Positions 1-5,430 of a stretch of DNA of 5,430 nt are shown here, piece by piece. The translations under genes and the position numbers were made by a program. Position 1 is the stretch's first letter. Each line of letters opens with the position of its first letter. The notes beneath the pieces were generated by a model. It was not told the DNA's origin and searched no databases. It saw only the letters and a program-made list of their open reading frames with translations. This DNA comes from an uncultured Prevotella sp. (GTDB lineage Bacteria > Bacteroidota > Bacteroidia > Bacteroidales > Bacteroidaceae), in NCBI GenBank assembly GCA_945614335.1, contig CALZAP010000123.1:1-5430 (forward strand), read 5' to 3'.

Positions 1-55
1 CCCACGACATTCAGAACCACAATCTGACGCTCTAACCAACTGAACTACGGGCACC
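1..55 (-). tRNA. tRNA-His (anticodon GTG), 5' part only
   Basis: Read on the minus strand, this is the 5' portion of a tRNA. It shows a G at position -1 (base 55), acceptor strand GTGCCCG (54-48), TA at tRNA positions 8-9, D arm GTTC/GAGC around AGTTGGTTA, anticodon stem TCAGA/TCTGA and a 7-nt loop TTGTGGT. The anticodon is GTG (bases 18-20), so it decodes histidine. The extra encoded 5' G before the acceptor stem is the classic identity mark of tRNA-His and supports the call. The variable region and first T-stem bases (GTGGG) are present. The T loop, 3' acceptor strand and CCA end lie outside the window, so acceptor pairing cannot be checked. A Bacteroidetes-type promoter lies about 30 bp upstream. 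Confidence 0.93.
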
Positions 56-85
56 GTGTTCTTGCTATGTTTTCTTTAGCGGGTG

Positions 86-117
86 CAAAGGTACGCAATT
101 TATTTGAACTGACCAAA
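86..117 (-). promoter_or_regulatory. Bacteroidetes-type promoter of tRNA-His
   Basis: On the minus strand there is a -33 element TTTG (114-117), then 20 nt, then TACCTTTG (86-93). The latter matches the Bacteroidetes -7 consensus TAnnTTTG exactly. Transcription would start near base 80 and run into the tRNA whose encoded 5' end is at 55, leaving a leader of roughly 25 nt. Both elements overlap the arms of the inverted repeat at 91-129. The motif match is seen directly; use by the primary sigma factor is inferred from what is known of this phylum. Confidence 0.75.
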
Positions 118-129
118 TAAATCGCGTAC
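91..129 (-). terminator. Long hairpin after secG, possible transcript end
   Basis: The arms at 91-106 and 114-129 are inverted repeats of 16 bp around a 7-nt loop. In minus-strand RNA the arms GTACGCGATTTATTTG and CAAATAAATTGCGTAC pair throughout with a single G-U. The stem begins 13 nt after the secG stop, where a transcript-ending or 3'-protecting structure would be expected. On the minus strand the stem is followed by CTTTGC and not a U-run, so it is not a textbook intrinsic terminator. On the plus strand it is followed by TTTTCACATTTTTTT, which would suit a terminator for transcription in the opposite direction. The hairpin is seen directly; its role is inferred. Confidence 0.5.
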
Positions 130-142
130 TTTTCACATTTTT

Positions 143-547
143 TTAGTTTTTAGGCTGTTCTGCTGGCTTAGCAGGAGCAGCAGGAGCCTGTTCTTTAGCA
201 GGAGCTGCCTGTTCCTTAGCAGGAGCGGCGGCGTCTTTAGTCTGACTTGCGCCGAAGCCTGGGAGGTTGTTAGGATTGGTGGTTGGGTTTTCCACGTTTT
301 CCATTACAGAGTTGTCGCCGGCAGCCTGTGGAGCCACGTAGGCACATGCCACGCTGAAAACCACCATAGCAATGGCGAGTCCCCAAGTAGCCTTCTCAAT
401 GAAGTCGGTAGTCTTTCTTACACCACCGATCTGGTTGTAGGATGCGAAGCTGGAAGAGAGTCCGCCTCCCTTTGATTCCTGGATGAGCACGATGCCAATC
501 ATGAGCAGTGCTGCAATTAGAATGAGAATTACAAATAATGTGTACAT
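143..547 (-). CDS. secG: SecG, preprotein translocase subunit
   Basis: SecG is the small integral-membrane partner of SecY and SecE and assists SecA-driven protein export across the inner membrane. The 134-residue product has a first membrane helix at about residues 2-22, the conserved cytoplasmic loop with IQESKGGGLSSSF (22-34) and GGVRKTTDFIEKATW (41-55), and a second helix at about 54-73. This is the standard two-helix SecG layout. Residues 75-134 form a low-complexity tail rich in Ala, Pro, Lys, Gln and Glu. The tail includes AAPAKEQ twice in tandem (107-113, 114-120; DNA 188-229), so it is longer than the core SecG domain. The gene starts 7 nt after the stop of the preceding gene, with only AT-rich sequence and no Shine-Dalgarno motif before the ATG. 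It is the last gene of the apparent activator-lptE-TPR-secG operon. Confidence 0.95.
   Translation of the reverse strand: MYTLFVILILIAALLMIGIVLIQESKGGGLSSSFASYNQIGGVRKTTDFIEKATWGLAIAMVVFSVACAYVAPQAAGDNSVMENVENPTTNPNNLPGFGASQTKDAAAPAKEQAAPAKEQAPAAPAKPAEQPKN
188..229 (-). repeat. Two 21-bp direct repeats in the secG tail
   Basis: Two adjacent 21-bp units encode the heptapeptide AAPAKEQ twice (SecG residues 107-120). A degenerate continuation, APAAPAKPAEQ, follows. The DNA copies differ by a few synonymous bases, so this is an older in-frame duplication in a disordered tail and not a fresh slippage tract. Confidence 0.7.
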
Positions 548-554
548 TTTTATA

Positions 555-1352
555 TTATTTTTTATTGTTGTTTAATATTAATTTCTGTAAGAAACGTATT
601 TGATCTGCAAAGTAAGCATTTTTTTTTGGATAAATCAAACTTAATCGCTGAATTATTTCCAATGCTTTCGAATATCTGCCTTGTTTTATGTAAATTCGGG
701 CCAAAGTTTCGGTAAAGAAGCCTTCTTCGCCCTGTTTTCCGCTGTTTTCGCCCTCGTTGTTGTCTAATTGTGGTGTAAACTCCACAGTGTCGCTGAGCAC
801 TATCTTGCCCCGGTCGTTCTCTATGAAATTATCTATCAAATTTTGACCTTTCATGAGGGGTTTTTCTTCTTCTTCGGTCATGCTTTCGTCGCTTTCGTCC
901 ACTTCCATAAGGTATGCCACGTAGTCCACGGTGGCGTCGGCTGGCGTGGGTTGACGACGACGTTTTTCCTTTGGTGTGGGTTCGACGGGGATGGTGTCGA
1001 GGAAGTTGTCAATGAGCGTAACCGTACGGCTCTCCTCTCTCCTCTCTCCTCTCTCCTCACTCCTCACTCCCCTTATATCACTCCTCTCTCCTCTCTCCTC
1101 ACTCCTCACTCCTCTCTTAATAGAATAATGAGCAGCCTCCACGAGTTTGAACAGCACTTTTCTGTCGGCTATGTATATGGATGCCTTTCTCAGCTCCTCG
1201 TCGAACGAGGGGTCGTGGAGTATGAAGAGGTTTTGCAGCATCAGCAGGCGTGCGGTCTGGAAGTATGGATACAAAGCCAATGTCGACCGCAACTCGTAGA
1301 GAGTGTCGCGGTCCATCATTTCGGGATGGTTTATCAGCTCTGTAATGTTCAT
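555..1352 (-). CDS. Uncharacterised TPR-like protein with heptamer-repeat insert
   Basis: This 265-residue protein of unknown function sits between lptE and secG. The N-terminal part (about 1-79) is helical and well ordered in appearance (ALYPYFQTARLLMLQNL, then RKVLFKLVEAAHYSIK). Residues 81-108 are a charged period-7 insert (GVRSEER, GERSDIR, GVRSEER, GERREES) encoded by a 7-bp tandem array. Two similar short motifs follow, LIDNFLD (113-119) and LIDNFIE (172-178), in an acidic, probably disordered linker. The C-terminus (about 212-259) resembles a tetratricopeptide-type helical hairpin: FFTETLARIYIKQGRYSKALEIIQ within that span contains the A-x-x-Y-x-x-x-G-x-Y-x-x-A pattern. There is no signal peptide or membrane segment, so it is probably cytoplasmic. 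The ATG at 1352 is 39 nt after the lptE stop. I recall proteins of this kind next to secG in Bacteroidetes, but no function is known to me. Confidence 0.85.
   Translation of the reverse strand: MNITELINHPEMMDRDTLYELRSTLALYPYFQTARLLMLQNLFILHDPSFDEELRKASIYIADRKVLFKLVEAAHYSIKRGVRSEERGERSDIRGVRSEERGERREESRTVTLIDNFLDTIPVEPTPKEKRRRQPTPADATVDYVAYLMEVDESDESMTEEEEKPLMKGQNLIDNFIENDRGKIVLSDTVEFTPQLDNNEGENSGKQGEEGFFTETLARIYIKQGRYSKALEIIQRLSLIYPKKNAYFADQIRFLQKLILNNNKK
1030..1113 (-). repeat. Heptanucleotide tandem array, 12 units, inside a CDS
   Basis: Eighty-four bases divide exactly into twelve 7-bp units. On the plus strand, ten are CTCTCCT (six copies) or CACTCCT (four copies). One is CACTCCC (1065-1071) and one is diverged, CTTATAT (1072-1078). 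On the coding strand the units read AGGAGAG or AGGAGTG. Since 84 is a multiple of 3, the array reads as 28 codons with a 7-residue period (residues 81-108 of the TPR-like protein). A unit change not divisible by three would shift the frame. Similar 7-bp arrays (STRR elements) are known from heterocystous cyanobacteria, and I recall GA-rich arrays like this one scattered in Prevotella genomes; the latter is memory, not checked. Confidence 0.95.
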
Positions 1353-1391
1353 TGTGTCGTATGGTTGGACTATATATATTAATATGGTTGT

Positions 1392-1911
1392 TTACCAGTT
1401 TGCGACGGTGGCGTTGAATATCTGGTCTGTTATCTCCTTCACCATCTGTGTCACGAGTTCTTCCTGTACGGAGTTGAGTGTCTGGGTGTTCTCGTATGTA
1501 GAGGTGGCTGTGAACTGCTGCTCGAAGTCTTCGGTATGGTTGGTGTTGTTGGTGAACCTGACGTTTACTGTCATGGAGAGTTCTGTTTGGGAAGAGTATC
1601 CCTCGCTCGACACCGACTTGTTTCTTTGGTCGTATCGTATTATCTCTCCTTCGATTTTCAGGTCGCCGTTACGTTTCACCTGTATCAGTTTTGTATGGTT
1701 GGCAAACTGGTCTTTCAACTGGTTGTTGAAGATGCTTGCCATAGGTCCCCAGACATAGCTTGCGCGTATGGGGAAGTCGGCTATCTGTATTGTCTTTGTC
1801 TTTGTGTAGTCGATGCTTGCCCCGTTGAACTTGTAGGACACCTGGCATGCGGAGAACGAAGTGATCATGACGAGCATGGCTATGACGGCTATGCCGAATT
1901 GCCTTAGCCAT
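1392..1911 (-). CDS. lptE: lptE portion, LPS-assembly outer-membrane lipoprotein (start frame broken)
   Basis: The LptE family works with the LptD barrel to insert lipopolysaccharide into the outer membrane. From fused residue 403 on, the sequence has a hydrophobic signal core (IAVIAMLVMITSF), a lipobox ending FSAC (Cys at fused residue 418, codon 1845-1847) and the Bacteroidetes LptE start CQVSYKFNGASIDYTKTKTI. After this comes an alternating strand pattern typical of the fold. As written, the frame has no start with a basic n-region. An ATG at 1909-1911, overlapping the activator, encodes MAKAIR but then runs out of frame. Deleting one base of GGC (1893-1895) joins MAKAIR to IAVIAMLV, giving a textbook lipoprotein signal peptide and a protein of 172 residues, a plausible LptE length. 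The gene is therefore either frameshifted here or made as part of the fusion. Identity is fairly sure; the start is inferred. Confidence 0.75.
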
Positions 1912-3098
1912 CGGTATAGTGTACGGTCGGAGATGCCGAGTTCGTCGGCAGCTTTTTTCCTGTTTCCGTTGTTGCGTTCCAGTGCGCGTTCCAGATATTC
2001 CTTGCTCATTTTTTCGATGTTGAGACTTTGTTTTGGATTGTTGTCAGCCTTTGTGGTGACATATTGTGGTTCGAAGTATTCCTCAGCTTCAGCGTCTTCC
2101 GCAGGCAATGCCGGCAGCTCTTTGTTTATGGTAGCCGGCATGTCGGTTTGCATATTCAGCTTTTTCTTCATAATGTCGAGTTCCTGTCTTAGTTCCTTGA
2201 CATTGTTTCTGAGGTCGAAGAGAATCTTGTAGAGTATCTCCCTTTCGCTTTCGAAGCTGTGTTCGCTTTCCTTTTGTGAACCTATGGTTGTGAGCTGGGT
2301 GCTCTCGATGTCCTCAGGTATGAACTGTCGCATTATGTCGGCAGTGATATCCCTTTTAGGGCTGAGTATAGAGATTTGCTCGGTAATGTTTTTCAGCTGT
2401 CGCACGTTGCCGGGCCATTTGTATCTCATGAGCACGAGCTTGGCCTCGTCGTCGAGCACCACCCTGTCCATTTTATATTTCTCTGCCATCTGCATGGCGA
2501 AGAGTCTGAAGAGCAGCACGATGTCGTTGCCCCGTTCGCGCAGTGGCGGCACGTGTATGGGTATGGAGTTGAGACGGTAGTAGAGGTCTTCGCGGAAGCG
2601 TCCTTCGCTTATGGCCCTTGCCATGTTTACGTTGGTGGCAGCCACGATGCGTACGTCTGTCTTTTTCACCTCAGTGGCTCCCACAGAAATGTATTCGCCG
2701 GTTTCGAGCACTCGTAGCAGTCGAGCCTGTGTTGACAATGGCAGTTCTCCCACCTCGTCGAGGAATAGGGTGCCTTTGTTTGCGGTGCCGAAATATCCCG
2801 GGCTGTCGTTGATTGCTCCAGTGAACGATCCTTTGACATGTCCGAAGAGTTCGCTGTCGATGGTGCCTTCAGGAATGGAGCCGCAGTTGATGGCGAAATA
2901 CTTTTCACGCTTGCGTGGTGACTGGTCGTGTATGAGTCTCGGTATGATTTCTTTTCCCACGCCACTCTCTCCTACAATGAGCACGCTGAGGTCTGTCGGC
3001 GCCACTTGCAGTGCAACGTCGAGAGCATGATTTAAAGCATCGCAGTTGCCTACGATGTTATATCGCTTTTTTATGGCTTGCAGTTCCGAATCCTTCAT
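1392..3098 (-). CDS. Sigma-54 activator fused in frame to LptE (probable frameshift fusion)
   Basis: Residues 1-401 form a sigma-54-dependent activator: an AAA+ ATPase that remodels RpoN-RNA polymerase, plus a Fis-type DNA-binding domain. There is no N-terminal receiver, PAS or GAF domain; the AAA+ domain begins almost at once. Visible motifs are Walker A GESGVGKE (43-50), the sigma-54 contact loop GSFTGA (90-95, usually GAFTGA), Walker B GTLFLDEVGE (109-118), sensor I RIVAATN (150-156), FREDLYYRLN with the arginine-finger region (168-177) and sensor II WPGNVRQLKN (228-237). A coiled coil (about 283-315) and an acidic linker lead to the helix-turn-helix at 368-401 (NRKKAADELGISDRTLYRWL). The frame then continues directly into a complete LptE-like lipoprotein (403-568). 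A cytoplasmic activator joined to a secreted lipoprotein makes little sense, and a one-base change near 1893-1895 would separate the two. The start at 3098 lies 7 nt after a TAATTTTG promoter motif. Confidence 0.85.
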   Translation of the reverse strand: MKDSELQAIKKRYNIVGNCDALNHALDVALQVAPTDLSVLIVGESGVGKEIIPRLIHDQSPRKREKYFAINCGSIPEGTIDSELFGHVKGSFTGAINDSPGYFGTANKGTLFLDEVGELPLSTQARLLRVLETGEYISVGATEVKKTDVRIVAATNVNMARAISEGRFREDLYYRLNSIPIHVPPLRERGNDIVLLFRLFAMQMAEKYKMDRVVLDDEAKLVLMRYKWPGNVRQLKNITEQISILSPKRDITADIMRQFIPEDIESTQLTTIGSQKESEHSFESEREILYKILFDLRNNVKELRQELDIMKKKLNMQTDMPATINKELPALPAEDAEAEEYFEPQYVTTKADNNPKQSLNIEKMSKEYLERALERNNGNRKKAADELGISDRTLYRWLRQFGIAVIAMLVMITSFSACQVSYKFNGASIDYTKTKTIQIADFPIRASYVWGPMASIFNNQLKDQFANHTKLIQVKRNGDLKIEGEIIRYDQRNKSVSSEGYSSQTELSMTVNVRFTNNTNHTEDFEQQFTATSTYENTQTLNSVQEELVTQMVKEITDQIFNATVANW

Positions 3099-3105
3099 AA
3101 GCGCA

Positions 3106-3113
3106 CAAAATTA
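3106..3113 (-). promoter_or_regulatory. TAnnTTTG -7 element before the activator-lptE-secG cluster
   Basis: TAATTTTG on the minus strand matches the Bacteroidetes -7 consensus. Only 7 nt separate it from the ATG at 3098, so a transcript from it would have almost no leader. I find no TTTG/TTG -33 element at the expected distance upstream, which lowers confidence. It lies in the only sizeable gap (3099-3188) between the pdxA and activator clusters, where a promoter is expected. Confidence 0.5.
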
Positions 3114-3188
3114 CACAAATTTTTTGAATTATCATGCTTTTTTGTTGGGAAAAGTCGTTGAGAGGCTGTTTTTTTATTCTATAGAGCC

Positions 3189-4172
3189 TTATTTCTTTCC
3201 AATTTTGATGAGTAGTAGCCCGATGGCGGTCCATATCAGTTCGCGTAAGCGTACGAGCAGCGCGACGAAGATGCCTGAGCTGACAGTCATGGTCAGCCCC
3301 TTTGCCGACATGAGGAATCCGCCTTCCCGTCCGCCGAGCTGCAGTGGCATGAAGAACAGCATATTGGCGAAGAGCGAGGTGAAGGCAAGGATGAGTATCG
3401 AGTCGATGTAGCTGGCGTCGGGCATGATGACCAGCAGGATGAACCATATCTCCATGGCCGACACTATGCGGCAGGCAAGCTCAAGCGCAACAGCACCGAA
3501 AAACGCCTTGGGGTTCTGGCGGTGGAGTGCGGCTATCTGGCTGTCGATGGTGGCCAACTGCTCCTTGTGGGTCTCGAAGAAGCCCTGTGCCCAGCGTTTT
3601 ACCATCGGGAAGTGGCTCAGCAGGCTCATGCACCGTGTGGCAATGCCCTTCTTGTAGCCTTTAAGAAAAAACCATATTGCCAAAGAGCAGAAGGCGGTGA
3701 CGGCCGTGAGCATTACTGCCATGGCTGCGCTGACGTGTTGGGTGGCAATGTAGAGCACCACGGAAAAGAGCCAGAACCAGAAGTGGGAGAAGATATGGGT
3801 CATGGCGTAGAGTATGACCGACGACGATGCCTTCTCGGTGCCTATGCGTGGCGCGAGCGACATGATGCGGTAAGGCTCTCCACCCATCAGGCCTCCCGGT
3901 GTGGCATAGTTGAGCGCGAAGCCGCTGACTGTGATTTTGTAAAGCCACCAGAACCCTACTTTCCCCCGGTTGACGCCATTGTTGTGTATGATGACATACC
4001 AGGCCGCAGTGTTGAAGATGTACAGGAAGAACCACAGTACGATGACAGCCACGAACCAGTATCCTGCCCTTTGCAGTCCTTCGGCCACCTGCCTGAAGTC
4101 AAGTTGTGTGGCCATCAGCATGAGCAGGGCGATGCCGAAGATGAAGAAGGCGTTCTGATATTTCTTCTTCAT
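3189..4172 (-). CDS. Flippase-like polytopic membrane protein (LPG synthase TM family)
   Basis: This 327-residue inner-membrane protein resembles the lysylphosphatidylglycerol synthase transmembrane / flippase-like family (PF03706, formerly UPF0104). It has a short basic N-terminus (MKKKYQ) followed by about seven or eight hydrophobic segments, at roughly 7-22, 38-62, 77-90, 117-144, 147-170, 222-250, 257-277 and 295-324. The family's glycine-rich signatures are visible as NYATPGGLMGGEPYRI (88-103) and LQLGGREGGF (278-287). There is no C-terminal aminoacyl-transferase domain, so it is not a full MprF. Members are thought to move lipids or lipid-linked intermediates across the membrane, but the substrate here cannot be read from sequence. 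The start lies 3 nt after the pdxA stop, so the two are very likely cotranscribed, though no functional tie between B6 synthesis and lipid transport is evident. Confidence 0.85.
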   Translation of the reverse strand: MKKKYQNAFFIFGIALLMLMATQLDFRQVAEGLQRAGYWFVAVIVLWFFLYIFNTAAWYVIIHNNGVNRGKVGFWWLYKITVSGFALNYATPGGLMGGEPYRIMSLAPRIGTEKASSSVILYAMTHIFSHFWFWLFSVVLYIATQHVSAAMAVMLTAVTAFCSLAIWFFLKGYKKGIATRCMSLLSHFPMVKRWAQGFFETHKEQLATIDSQIAALHRQNPKAFFGAVALELACRIVSAMEIWFILLVIMPDASYIDSILILAFTSLFANMLFFMPLQLGGREGGFLMSAKGLTMTVSSGIFVALLVRLRELIWTAIGLLLIKIGKK

Positions 4173-4175
4173 GGC

Positions 4176-5318
4176 TTATGCCTCTTCTTGTGGAGCTTTT
4201 GCCTGTGCGGGAGCCTTTTGTGCCAGTTTCATGCGAGGCTGTGCAAAGCGGGCCTTTTCGCCTTCGTCACGCTTTTCGTGGAAGAGCTTGGGCAGAGGGT
4301 TTTCGAATGGCTCGTCGTAGTTCTCCCTGTTGCGGTAGATGTCGATGGCGGTGAAGATGGCATGGCGGAACGACATAGGGTCGGCGATGCCATTTCCTGC
4401 AATGTCGTATGCAGTGCCGTGGTCGGGCGATGTGCGGACGATGGGCAGTCCGGCTGTATAGTTTACTCCTTCTTCCACCGCGAGAGCCTTGAACGGGGCG
4501 AGACCCTGGTCGTGGTACATGGCGAGCACCGCGTCGAAGTCAGAATATGCTCCGCTGCCGAAGAATCCGTCGGCGGGATATGGTCCGAAAGCCTGAATGC
4601 CTTTTTCTTCAAGTTCCTCTATGGCAGGAATGATGATTTCGTTTTCTTCTGTTCCGATTACACCATTGTCGCCGGCGTGCGGGTTGAGTGCCAGTACGGC
4701 AATGCGCGGGCATGAGACGCGGAAATCGCGGCGGAGGCTTTCGTGCAGTATGGTGGCCTTGTTGACGATGGCTTCCTTGGTGATGGCCTGTGCCACATCC
4801 TTTATGGGCAGGTGTGTGGTGACAAGAGCCACGCGCAGCGGTCCGTTCATAAGTATCATCAGCGCTTCCTTTCCTTCGCCCAGGCAGTGTTCGATATATT
4901 CTGTGTGTCCGGGGAAGTGGAAGAGGTCGCTTTGGATATTGTTTTTGTTGATGGGCGCTGTCACGAGCACGTCGTAGAGTTCAGACCTGTAGTCGGTCAT
5001 GGCCTTGTCGAGAGCCTTTAGTGCGGCCTCGCCGGCTTCTTTCGACGATGTTCCCATTTCTATCTTCACCTCGTCGTCGAAGGTGGCGAGAAGGTTCAGG
5101 CGTCCGGGCTTGGCCTCTTCAGCCTTGTCGATGATGCTGAAGTTGGTGGGCAGTCCGAGAAGTTTCTTGTGGTAGGCAGCTGCCTTTGGTGAACCGTAAA
5201 CAATGGGGATGCACAGTTCAAACATCTCAGGGTCGGCAAAGGTCTTGAGAATTATCTCGTATCCGATGCCGTTGGTATCTCCGTGCGTTATTGCAACGCG
5301 AATCAGTTTATCTTCCAT
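4176..5318 (-). CDS. pdxA: PdxA, 4-hydroxythreonine-4-phosphate dehydrogenase
   Basis: PdxA oxidises 4-phosphohydroxy-L-threonine with NAD(P)+. The product decarboxylates spontaneously to the aminoacetone phosphate that PdxJ uses in the DXP-dependent pyridoxal-phosphate pathway. The 380-residue product starts with VAITHGDTNGIGYEII (8-23), the Bacteroidetes form of the usual GDPAGIGPE region. It carries TAPINK (120-125), FPGHTEY (135-141, substrate-side His138) and the three expected metal ligands: His169 (TTHLPI), His214 (NPHAGD) and His269 (MYHDQG). RTSPDHGTAYDIAGNG follows at 295-310. All catalytic landmarks are intact. It is about 50 residues longer than E. coli PdxA, partly from an Ala/Lys/Gln/Pro tail at 363-380. 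The ATG at 5318 has no Shine-Dalgarno sequence, as usual in this phylum, and lies 40 nt after the stop of the upstream gene. A cytoplasmic homodimeric enzyme is expected from the family. Confidence 0.96.
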   Translation of the reverse strand: MEDKLIRVAITHGDTNGIGYEIILKTFADPEMFELCIPIVYGSPKAAAYHKKLLGLPTNFSIIDKAEEAKPGRLNLLATFDDEVKIEMGTSSKEAGEAALKALDKAMTDYRSELYDVLVTAPINKNNIQSDLFHFPGHTEYIEHCLGEGKEALMILMNGPLRVALVTTHLPIKDVAQAITKEAIVNKATILHESLRRDFRVSCPRIAVLALNPHAGDNGVIGTEENEIIIPAIEELEEKGIQAFGPYPADGFFGSGAYSDFDAVLAMYHDQGLAPFKALAVEEGVNYTAGLPIVRTSPDHGTAYDIAGNGIADPMSFRHAIFTAIDIYRNRENYDEPFENPLPKLFHEKRDEGEKARFAQPRMKLAQKAPAQAKAPQEEA

Positions 5319-5358
5319 TCTATATGTCGTTTGTTATGATCATTGTTTCTGTTGTAAG

Positions 5359-5430
5359 TCAGTCGGCCCTTAGCGTGTAGAGTATGGCTTCGAGTCGTTT
5401 CATAGCCTTCGCCTTTGGCTCTGACGGGGC
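5359..5430 (-). CDS. C-terminal end of an unrecognised gene (partial)
   Basis: A minus-strand frame is open from the window edge to a TGA at 5359-5361 and encodes 23 residues ending MKRLEAILYTLRAD. The segment looks like a real protein C-terminus, with an amphipathic helix after a charged, Lys/Ala-rich stretch. It sits in the same orientation 40 nt before pdxA, consistent with one operon. A second minus frame is also open here but reads as Arg/His/Asn-rich low-quality sequence that runs on into pdxA. Too little is visible to name a family. Confidence 0.55.
   Translation of the reverse strand, partial: APSEPKAKAMKRLEAILYTLRAD

Noticed and set aside
1030..1113. Could the tandem array be a CRISPR or a protein-binding iteron set?
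   Set aside because: Units are 7 bp with no spacers, so it is not CRISPR. Nothing else nearby suggests an origin, and it lies inside a coding frame.
768..1382. A 204-codon plus-strand open frame through the heptamer array.
   Set aside because: It reads Ser/Leu/Thr-rich repeats produced by the array (LLSPLSSLLTPHS) and is antisense to the TPR-like gene, which has the more protein-like sequence.
1669..1911. An 80-codon minus-strand frame starting MAKAIRHSRHS inside the fused gene.
   Set aside because: Its first six codons are probably the real lptE start, but the rest is an out-of-frame reading of lptE, rich in His, Arg and Lys. It is not a separate gene.
3099..3188. A sigma-54 (-24/-12) promoter for autoregulation by the activator.
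   Set aside because: No TGGC-N8-TTGC pattern is visible on the minus strand in this gap; only the TAnnTTTG motif is found.
3163..3189. A possible terminator between the flippase gene and the activator.
   Set aside because: The only pairing found is AGGCT/AGCCT, 5 bp with a 17-nt loop and no U-run after it on the minus strand. Too weak to call.
3522..4715. A 397-codon plus-strand open frame opposite the flippase gene and pdxA.
   Set aside because: It spans two well-supported minus-strand genes and their junction, is Cys/His/Val/Glu-rich with no recognisable domain, and is explained as a mirror of their codon use.
5320..5343. A seven-codon minus-strand frame (MIITNDI) before pdxA, as a leader peptide.
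   Set aside because: Too short, with no attenuator hairpin or relevant codon run; chance occurrence is likely.

Overview
The window looks like a Bacteroidales genome, most likely Prevotellaceae. The signs are Bacteroidetes-type promoter motifs (TAnnTTTG), no Shine-Dalgarno sequence before any start, a SecG and an LptE of the Bacteroidetes type, and a Bacteroidetes-style PdxA. The genus is an inference. All recognised genes lie on the minus strand, so transcription runs from high to low coordinates; the description below follows that direction.

Right end: the C-terminal 23 codons of an unrecognised gene (stop at 5359-5361) precede pdxA (vitamin B6 synthesis, 4176-5318). pdxA is followed after 3 nt by a polytopic flippase-like membrane protein (3189-4172). 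A 90-nt gap with a TAnnTTTG motif then separates these from a second cluster.

Second cluster: a sigma-54-dependent activator without a sensory domain, an LptE-type lipopolysaccharide-assembly lipoprotein, an uncharacterised TPR-like protein and SecG of the Sec translocon (3098 down to 143). The gaps are 39 and 7 nt, so this looks like one envelope-biogenesis operon. In this sequence the activator and lptE form a single 568-codon reading frame. Removing one base near 1893-1895 would separate them into two ordinary overlapping genes, each with a sensible end or start, so the fusion looks like a one-base indel (real mutation or sequence error).

The uncharacterised gene carries twelve 7-bp units (1030-1113), an unusual heptanucleotide array inside a coding region. 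Because 7 is not a multiple of 3, gain or loss of one or two units would break the frame.

Left end: a 16-bp-stem inverted repeat follows secG, overlaid on a good Bacteroidetes promoter that drives a tRNA-His(GTG), of which only the 5' part lies in the window. Apart from the activator-lptE junction and the heptamer array, the gene content is ordinary housekeeping. I do not see a new defence or mobile system here.
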